Source of the DNA: Acidobacteriota bacterium
GTDB taxonomy: Bacteria; Acidobacteriota; Terriglobia; Bryobacterales; Bryobacteraceae
Length of the DNA stretch: 26,672 nucleotides
NCBI GenBank assembly: GCA_023436715.1
Contig: JAEZIJ010000162.1
Coordinates: 1-26,672 of the forward strand
Reading direction: 5' to 3'
This document shows positions 22,537 to 26,672 of the stretch, in pieces. A program made the translations under genes and the position numbers. The notes under the pieces were generated by a model. The model was not told the DNA's origin and ran no database searches. It worked only from the letters and a program-made list of their open reading frames with translations. Each line of letters opens with the position of its first letter. Within the stretch, counting starts at the first letter, position 1.

Positions 22537-22719
22537 TTATCGAATCACGTTCAGCGCCGTGGAGAGGTTGTTATCCGTAACGCCCCAGATGGCTGCCATG
22601 GCGTCTTGATTCGTCAGGAGCAGGGCGGCGCTGATCAGGCAGACAAAAGCCAGCAGCAGAGTGTACTCTGTCAGGTCCTGGCCGTCCTCTTCACGACACC
22701 AGCGTTTGATGTTACTCAT
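22537..22719 (-). CDS. Flp-type (type IVb) pilin
   Basis: A 60-residue prepilin: a short charged leader (MSNIKRWCREEDG), then the hydrophobic helix LTEYTLLLAFVCLISAALLL. Prepilin peptidase should cut after G13, leaving Gln at +1, Glu at +5 (E18) and Tyr at +6, the hallmark of Flp/Fap pilins. The frame extends 30 codons upstream, but ATG 22719 has a GAAGG ribosome binding site 9 bases before it and gives the canonical leader, so it is the start. It would be assembled by a Tad secretion system, but no tad/cpa gene is in this window, so it is an orphan pilin here. Its neighbours are NAD kinase downstream and a winged-helix membrane protein upstream on the same strand. Confidence 0.85.
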   Translation of the reverse strand: MSNIKRWCREEDGQDLTEYTLLLAFVCLISAALLLTNQDAMAAIWGVTDNNLSTALNVIR

Positions 22720-22814
22720 GTTACGCAGCCTTCGGGCAATTCCCATGATAAGGCCACCGTGTCCGGATAGAGAGAGAGTTTGGGCAAAAGGGGAATGAGT
22801 TTTTCCCATGTTTT

Positions 22815-22853
22815 CCTGGAGGTTCTAGAACTCCTGGTACGTTAACCGGTACC
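22815..22853. repeat. Two adjacent inverted repeats between winged-helix gene and pilin
   Basis: An imperfect palindrome centred on TTCTAGAA (22815-22837, arms CCTGGAGGTTCTAG and CCAGGAGTTCTAG) is followed directly by a second inverted repeat, GGTAC...GTACC around GTTAAC (about 22836-22853). They lie about 100-130 bases upstream of the pilin start and just past the stop of the winged-helix gene. They could be an operator, or a bidirectional 3' structure; no U-tract follows. Confidence 0.45.
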
Positions 22854-22855
22854 AC

Positions 22856-24067
22856 TCACCAGAGGTGACTTGCGACAACCTCCGGAGGCGCGGGCGTGTT
22901 TCCGATGATACGCGCCTGCAGCACGATCTGCACGTTCTTCCCCTCCCAACCGTCTGGAAGGCCGCTTAGAACGGCGCCAAGTTGGGCAGGGTTGGCGAGC
23001 ACATGGCCGGCCGCTTCGGTGCCGAATTGCTTCAGGCCGGCTGCGATTATGACCGGATTGCCCGAGGAAGACTTCACGATCCGGCTCAGCAGAAGGTAAT
23101 CGGAGCCGTTGTCCGGCGTGCCGCTGGCGGACCAGAACCGCGCGGACTGCGAGCCGTCTACGATCGCCGGCCGCCCTTCCGGGCTCCGGCCGAAGCGAAA
23201 ACGGAAATTCTGGGACAACTGAAGCGTCCACCGGTTGGTGAAACCGCCGATCAGAATAGCGGGAGCTTCGCGCAGGTCCGCAAATTCGATGGAACTGGCG
23301 AGTCTCAGACGCAGCGGCTTGGACCGCAGGGCGAAATACCTTTGTAGCTCCGCAACCGCAACCATGTCTCCGAAGCCCACGTACTGGCCAAACACGGGAA
23401 GAAAGTCCGAGCCGCTCAGCGCCCCCGGGGAAACCTGAATGGCGCGCTGGGTGAGGTCGCTGGGCGGCCGTCGTTCCTCATCCAGTTGCACCGCGTGAGG
23501 CGACGGGTGATAAACGATAGGGTGGGCTACGGCGACGACCACGGGAGCCCCGGAACGGACGAACGGCGCCCAAAACCGGTCAAGCGCCGCTTCGGCCGGG
23601 TCCCTCAGGAAAAGCCACAGGCCCCAAACGCCCGCCAGAAGGAAAACCGACACGGCCAGGGAGAGTCCCACTCTATTACGGCGGGGCACTGGGGACTCAG
23701 GCGCCGGATCGCCATGAACCGCCTTGAATTCGGGGATGTAGGACCCCGCGGGAAGTTCGATCTCGATCTGGTCGCTGGCGGCTTCCGGAGATCCGTAATA
23801 CTGGGTCAGGCGCCGCCGCACTTCCCTTGCCCCAACCCTGACGATCGAGTCCTCTGAGAGGTCCGATTCCGGCGCGCGGCCGAATACCTCAACCGCGAGG
23901 GTGCGTTCCTTTATGGCATCGCCCTGCCCGGCCAGGACCTTTTCGACGGTGTATTCCAGAAAAGCGATACAGCGCTTGCTTCCCCGAAATGCCGTGCTCT
24001 TCAGAATTCGCTGCAACTCCTCTCGCACAGCATGTTCCTGCGGGCGACCCTGCGTGTCGGGAACCAT
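22856..24067 (-). CDS. Membrane-anchored winged-helix DNA-binding-like protein (Acidobacteriota type)
   Basis: 403 residues. The N-terminal domain (about 10-115) has the pattern seen in many paralogues in Solibacter-like genomes: ELQRILKSTAFRGSKRCIAFLEYTVE (17-42), IKERTLAVEVFGR (52-64), DSIVRVGAREVRRRLTQYY (73-91) and IEIELPAGSYIPEF (101-114), the last resembling the wing of an OmpR-type winged helix. A single transmembrane helix follows at about 132-154. The C-terminal part (155-403) is extracytoplasmic, with no known domain that I recognise, containing PVVVAVAHPIVYH, GDMVAVAELQRYF and APAILIGGFTNRWTLQL. A one-component membrane-bound regulator (ToxR/CadC-like layout) is a reasonable guess. 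The ATG lies 8 bases after a TAAAAT hexamer, so the leader is nearly absent. Confidence 0.8.
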   Translation of the reverse strand: MVPDTQGRPQEHAVREELQRILKSTAFRGSKRCIAFLEYTVEKVLAGQGDAIKERTLAVEVFGRAPESDLSEDSIVRVGAREVRRRLTQYYGSPEAASDQIEIELPAGSYIPEFKAVHGDPAPESPVPRRNRVGLSLAVSVFLLAGVWGLWLFLRDPAEAALDRFWAPFVRSGAPVVVAVAHPIVYHPSPHAVQLDEERRPPSDLTQRAIQVSPGALSGSDFLPVFGQYVGFGDMVAVAELQRYFALRSKPLRLRLASSIEFADLREAPAILIGGFTNRWTLQLSQNFRFRFGRSPEGRPAIVDGSQSARFWSASGTPDNGSDYLLLSRIVKSSSGNPVIIAAGLKQFGTEAAGHVLANPAQLGAVLSGLPDGWEGKNVQIVLQARIIGNTPAPPEVVASHLW

Positions 24068-24075
24068 TCCGGGTT

Positions 24076-24106
24076 ATTTTACATCGTTCAACACCGTTAT
24101 AAACGG
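24076..24106 (-). promoter_or_regulatory. Putative promoter/operator of the winged-helix gene
   Basis: On the minus strand TAAAAT (24076-24081) lies 8 bases before the ATG at 24067. Upstream is a short inverted repeat, CCGTT-ATA-AACGG (24094-24106), at the -35 side, which could be an operator, for example for autoregulation by the encoded winged-helix domain. This is inference from position. Confidence 0.35.
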
Positions 24107-24113
24107 AGAACTT

Positions 24114-26141
24114 TCACCAAACCTTGCACACAGGCTGGCGGACCGTCGGCTGGCCGGACTGGCACGAAAAGGCTTGCTGGAGTTCGGGCATATTCTGGAC
24201 GACACCGTTCACACGGTAGCGCGGGGGCGAATGCGGGTCGGTGAGCGCCCGCAAACGGCGCGCCTCATCGGTTATATTCGTGCACCAGATCTGTCCCCAG
24301 CCGATGAAAAAACGTTGCTCAGGGGTGAAGCCGTCAATCTTCGGGAGCGTCTTGCCGCCAATGGCATCCAACAACGCCATCAGCGAGATGCGCAGGCCGC
24401 CGTTGTCAGCCGTGTTCTCGCCGAGCGTCAGTTTACCGTTCAGCTTGATGTCGTCTATTGCCGTGAAGCTCGAGTACTGCTTGACGAAGCAGGCGCTTCG
24501 CTCGTTGAAAGCCTTGGCGTCCTGTGCGGTCCACCAGTTGCGGAGGTTGCCCTGGGCGTCGAACTGGCGGCCCTCGTCGTCAAACCCGTGGGTGAGTTCG
24601 TGCGCGATGACGGCGCCAATGCCGCCGTAGTTCACGGCGTCGTCGATGTGGTTGTCATAAAACGGGGGCTGCAAAATGCCGGCCGGAAAGTTGATGTTGT
24701 TCTGAGTGGGGTCGTAGTAGGCGTTAACGGTTGGCGGCGTCATGAACCATTCGGCGCGGTCCACCGGCTTGCCGATTTTGTCGACCTGGCGCTGAAACTC
24801 AAACTGCGTCGCGCGGCGGTCGTTGCCAAGCGCATCGTCGCGCACGATCCGGACGCTCGAGTAATCGCGCCATTTTTCCGGAAAGCCGATTTTGTTGGTG
24901 ACGGCATGGAGCTTGGCGAGAGCTTTCTGTTTGGTGGCGGGTGTCATCCAAGTAAGCCGGTTGATGCCGTCTGCCATCGCTTTCTCGATAGCCTGAACCA
25001 TCTTCAGCGTCCTTTGCTTGCCTTCAACGCCGAACGTGCGATCGACGTACTTCTGCCCGAGCGCTTCGCCGAGATCGCTATCGGTAAACGCGACGCAGCG
25101 CTTCCAGCGCGGCTTCAGTTCCTTGGCGCCGGTCAGGATGCGGCCGTAGAAATCGAAGTCTTCTTTGACGAACGGATCGGAAAGGTAGGGAGCGGACGCG
25201 TGGACCAGATGCCATCTGAGATAGGTCTTCCACTGATTGAGAGCGGTCTGCTGAAGCACGGCCTGCATCTGCTTGAAGAACTGCGGGACGGCCACATTGA
25301 GGGCCTGAATGGGCGGCGCATGCACGCCTTCGAAGTACTTGGGCCAGGCAAAAGAAGGCGAAAGCGCCGCAAGTTCCTGAACCGTCATCTTGTGGTACAC
25401 CTTCGCGGGGTCGCGCCGTTGGACGCGGTCGAGCGAACCTCTGGCGAGGGCGGTTTCGATGTCCATGACTGCGGATGCGTCAGCGGCCGCCCGCTGCGGC
25501 GTTTCACCCAGCAACTGGAACATCTTCGTCATGTGCGCGACGTAGCGCTTGCGAAGTTCGACCGACTTGGGGTCCCGCTTGAGGTAATAGTCGCGATCGG
25601 GCAGGCCAAGCCCGCCCTGGTCGGCTTGCCCGATTTCCATCGTGGAGTTGTGAAAGTCCGGCCCGGATGTGAAATCGAACAGGACGTTCGCCCCTTTCCG
25701 CTGAAGCAGGGCGACTTCGCCGGCGAGAGCCTGTTTATCGCGCATGGCGGCGATCCGGTCGAGGTCTGGCCTGAGGGGAGCTATGCCCTTGCGGTTGACT
25801 GCCGCTTCATCCATGCACGCGTAATAGAAGTCGCCGATTTTCTGCGTAACGGCATCGCGCTTCGGGTCATTCGCGGAAGAGGCCTCGAGAATCTGCCGGA
25901 GAATGGCGCGGTTTCGCTCCTGAAGTTCGCTGAACCGGCCCCAGACGGACTGGTCCGCGGGGATGGGGTTCCTCATCAGCCAGTTCCCGCAGGCGTACGT
26001 GTAGAAGTCGTCGCACGGGCTGACTGTCTTGTTTATCGCGGTGAGGTCGAATGACCTTTCGGCGCCGGCCGGCGGTAGACCCTGAGGTGCGGCGAGCGCA
26101 GCGGACAGCAGAACCCACACAAAAGTCTTCGCGACAGGCAT
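24114..26141 (-). CDS. pepO: M13-family (neprilysin-like) zinc metallopeptidase, secreted
   Basis: 675 residues from ATG 26141. The frame is open to 26213, but the signal peptide MPVAKTFVWVLLSAALAAPQG fixes the start. The mature protein has the M13 N-terminal domain start (SPCDDFYTYACGNWL), the long helical domain, and the catalytic part: NAYYDPTQNNINFPAGIL, the zinc motif HELTH at 514-518 with catalytic Glu, the third ligand in ENTADNGG (E575, D579), and a C-terminal RVNGVVQNMPELQQAFSC with the substrate Arg position (NG-V-x-N) and the CKVW end. It probably cleaves short peptides in the periplasm or outside. It lies divergently to the P-loop kinase gene, with a -10-like TACGAT 6 bases before the ATG. 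Confidence 0.93.
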   Translation of the reverse strand: MPVAKTFVWVLLSAALAAPQGLPPAGAERSFDLTAINKTVSPCDDFYTYACGNWLMRNPIPADQSVWGRFSELQERNRAILRQILEASSANDPKRDAVTQKIGDFYYACMDEAAVNRKGIAPLRPDLDRIAAMRDKQALAGEVALLQRKGANVLFDFTSGPDFHNSTMEIGQADQGGLGLPDRDYYLKRDPKSVELRKRYVAHMTKMFQLLGETPQRAAADASAVMDIETALARGSLDRVQRRDPAKVYHKMTVQELAALSPSFAWPKYFEGVHAPPIQALNVAVPQFFKQMQAVLQQTALNQWKTYLRWHLVHASAPYLSDPFVKEDFDFYGRILTGAKELKPRWKRCVAFTDSDLGEALGQKYVDRTFGVEGKQRTLKMVQAIEKAMADGINRLTWMTPATKQKALAKLHAVTNKIGFPEKWRDYSSVRIVRDDALGNDRRATQFEFQRQVDKIGKPVDRAEWFMTPPTVNAYYDPTQNNINFPAGILQPPFYDNHIDDAVNYGGIGAVIAHELTHGFDDEGRQFDAQGNLRNWWTAQDAKAFNERSACFVKQYSSFTAIDDIKLNGKLTLGENTADNGGLRISLMALLDAIGGKTLPKIDGFTPEQRFFIGWGQIWCTNITDEARRLRALTDPHSPPRYRVNGVVQNMPELQQAFSCQSGQPTVRQPVCKVW

Positions 26142-26147
26142 AATCTC

Positions 26148-26153
26148 ATCGTA
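26148..26153 (-). promoter_or_regulatory. Putative -10 element for a leaderless M13 peptidase mRNA
   Basis: The minus strand reads TACGAT, then 6 bases (GAGATT), then ATG at 26141. The spacing is the same as for the methyltransferase and permease genes. No ribosome binding site is seen. Confidence 0.4.
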
Positions 26154-26187
26154 TGCGAACGCGCCGAAACGGGCGGAACTGGCTGAA

Positions 26188-26634
26188 ATGGAAGCGATTA
26201 TCCTGATTGGCATACAGGCATCGGGGAAGACGACGTTCTATCGGGAACGCTTCTTTCACACGCACATCCGCTTGAATCTCGACATGCTGCGGACACGCAA
26301 CCGCGAGCACATTCTTTTGCAGGCGTGCCTGGCAGCGCAGCAGCCGTTTGTTATCGACAATACGAACGTGCTCGCAGCCGAGCGCAAGGTCTATATCGAT
26401 GCGGCGAGACGGGCGGGGTTCCGGGTAGTGGGCTATTTTTTCCGTACTGAGGCGCGCGCGGCGATCAGTCGAAACGCGGGGCGTCCCGGCAGGCAGGCCA
26501 TTCCGATTCCAGGATTGCTAAGCACGCTCAAGCGGCTGGAGCCCCCCAGCCTGGAGGAGGGGTTCGATCAGTTGTTCACCGTCGAGATCGGCGAGGCGGG
26601 CGAGTTCGTCGTAACGGAGGTGGGCGCAGGCTAG
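26188..26634 (+). CDS. Small P-loop kinase (polynucleotide-kinase-like, AAA_33 type)
   Basis: A 148-residue cytoplasmic protein. The P-loop GIQASGKTT is at 8-16, a conserved LNLDMLRTR follows (about 30-38, like the DxxR of PNK 5'-kinase domains), and VIDNTNVLAAERKVYIDAARRAGF (about 55-78) matches the Walker B/lid region of predicted kinases. RTEARAAISRNAGRPGRQAIP carries the lid arginines. Length is typical of stand-alone predicted kinases; the substrate (nucleic acid 5'-OH, nucleoside, or other) cannot be told. There is no phosphatase or ligase partner nearby. The ATG start lacks a clear ribosome binding site. The gene is divergent from the M13 peptidase, 46 bases apart. Confidence 0.8.
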   Translation: MEAIILIGIQASGKTTFYRERFFHTHIRLNLDMLRTRNREHILLQACLAAQQPFVIDNTNVLAAERKVYIDAARRAGFRVVGYFFRTEARAAISRNAGRPGRQAIPIPGLLSTLKRLEPPSLEEGFDQLFTVEIGEAGEFVVTEVGAG

Positions 26635-26640
26635 CTGCCA

Positions 26641-26672
26641 AACCGCCCTTACGGTCGCGGCTCGGTAAACGC
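26641..26672. repeat. REP-like intergenic repeat, partial at window edge
   Basis: AACCGCCCTTACGGTCGCGG followed by CTCGGTAAACGC starts 6 bases after the kinase stop and runs to the window end. It matches the core of the copies at 16175-16234 and 20348-20376, with CCGCCC for CCGCTCC. A partner copy may lie just beyond the edge. Confidence 0.6.

Noticed and set aside
22720..22760. Sigma-54 promoter for the pilin
   Set aside because: TGGC and TTGC boxes occur upstream of the pilin but their spacing is about 15 instead of 10 bases.
22720..22809. N-terminal extension of the pilin frame to 22809
   Set aside because: It would put 30 residues before the canonical short prepilin leader; ATG 22719 has a good ribosome binding site.
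23901..26054. 717-codon plus-strand frame opposite the M13 peptidase and winged-helix gene
   Set aside because: Antisense shadow spanning two genes on the other strand; the minus-strand proteins carry catalytic motifs.
1..26672. CRISPR array, tRNA, rRNA, prophage or complete insertion sequence
   Set aside because: No regularly spaced direct repeats, no cloverleaf or rRNA sequence, and no phage structural genes were seen; only the transposase fragment at the left edge.

Overview
The window looks like chromosomal DNA of a GC-rich, diderm (outer-membrane) bacterium, most probably an Acidobacteriota member of the Solibacter/Bryobacter type. The reasons are an M13 neprilysin-like peptidase, a membrane-anchored winged-helix protein of the kind expanded in that phylum, a TonB receptor with an N-terminal carboxypeptidase-regulatory-like domain, a Flp pilin, a CmoB-like methyltransferase with a C-terminal beta domain, and intergenic repeats around a CGGTCGCGG core. 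The taxonomic call is inference; no rRNA or tRNA gene is visible.

Layout. 1-127: edge of an N-terminally truncated ISNCY-like transposase on the minus strand, abutting the 3' end of an RND pump gene. 118-5928 (minus): heavy-metal efflux operon (small His/Cys protein, TolC-like outer-membrane protein, periplasmic adaptor, CzcA-like pump). 5966-7003 (minus): methyltransferase. 7004-9710: less dense stretch with poorly recognised genes (membrane-anchored protein with two BamE-like repeats, a two-gene minus-strand unit including a 42-residue ORF, a lipoprotein). 9711-11129: DUF488 protein and an orphan glycine-betaine-type binding lipoprotein. 11140-16162: complete vitamin B12 uptake operon under a cobalamin riboswitch (TonB receptor, BtuF, BtuD, BtuC). 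16163-18081: repeat pair, then a MacB/FtsX-type permease and LolD-like ATPase. 18124-20347: two unrelated aldolases (class II fructose-bisphosphate aldolase and LacD-type class I aldolase) with separate promoters. 20391-22468 (minus): NAD kinase overlapped by a dicarboxylate/glutamate:cation symporter. 22537-24067 (minus): orphan Flp pilin and winged-helix membrane protein. 24114-26141 (minus): secreted M13 metallopeptidase, divergent from a small P-loop kinase (26188-26634). The window ends in another copy of the intergenic repeat.

How the genes work together. The metal pump genes encode all three parts of an envelope-spanning exporter. The B12 genes cover outer-membrane capture, periplasmic binding and inner-membrane import, and consecutive coding regions overlap by 4-11 bases. 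The rest is a mixture of central metabolism (aldolases, NAD kinase) and envelope functions.

I did not find a convincing new multi-gene system. The most interesting signals are regulatory: several start codons lie only 6-8 bases after a -10-like hexamer (leaderless-type starts), a second group of promoters has a TGC-TAnnnT extended -10 with no clear -35, and the B12 riboswitch has competing pairings that reach the ribosome binding site. A 42-residue overlapping ORF and a dispersed palindromic repeat are also worth a look.
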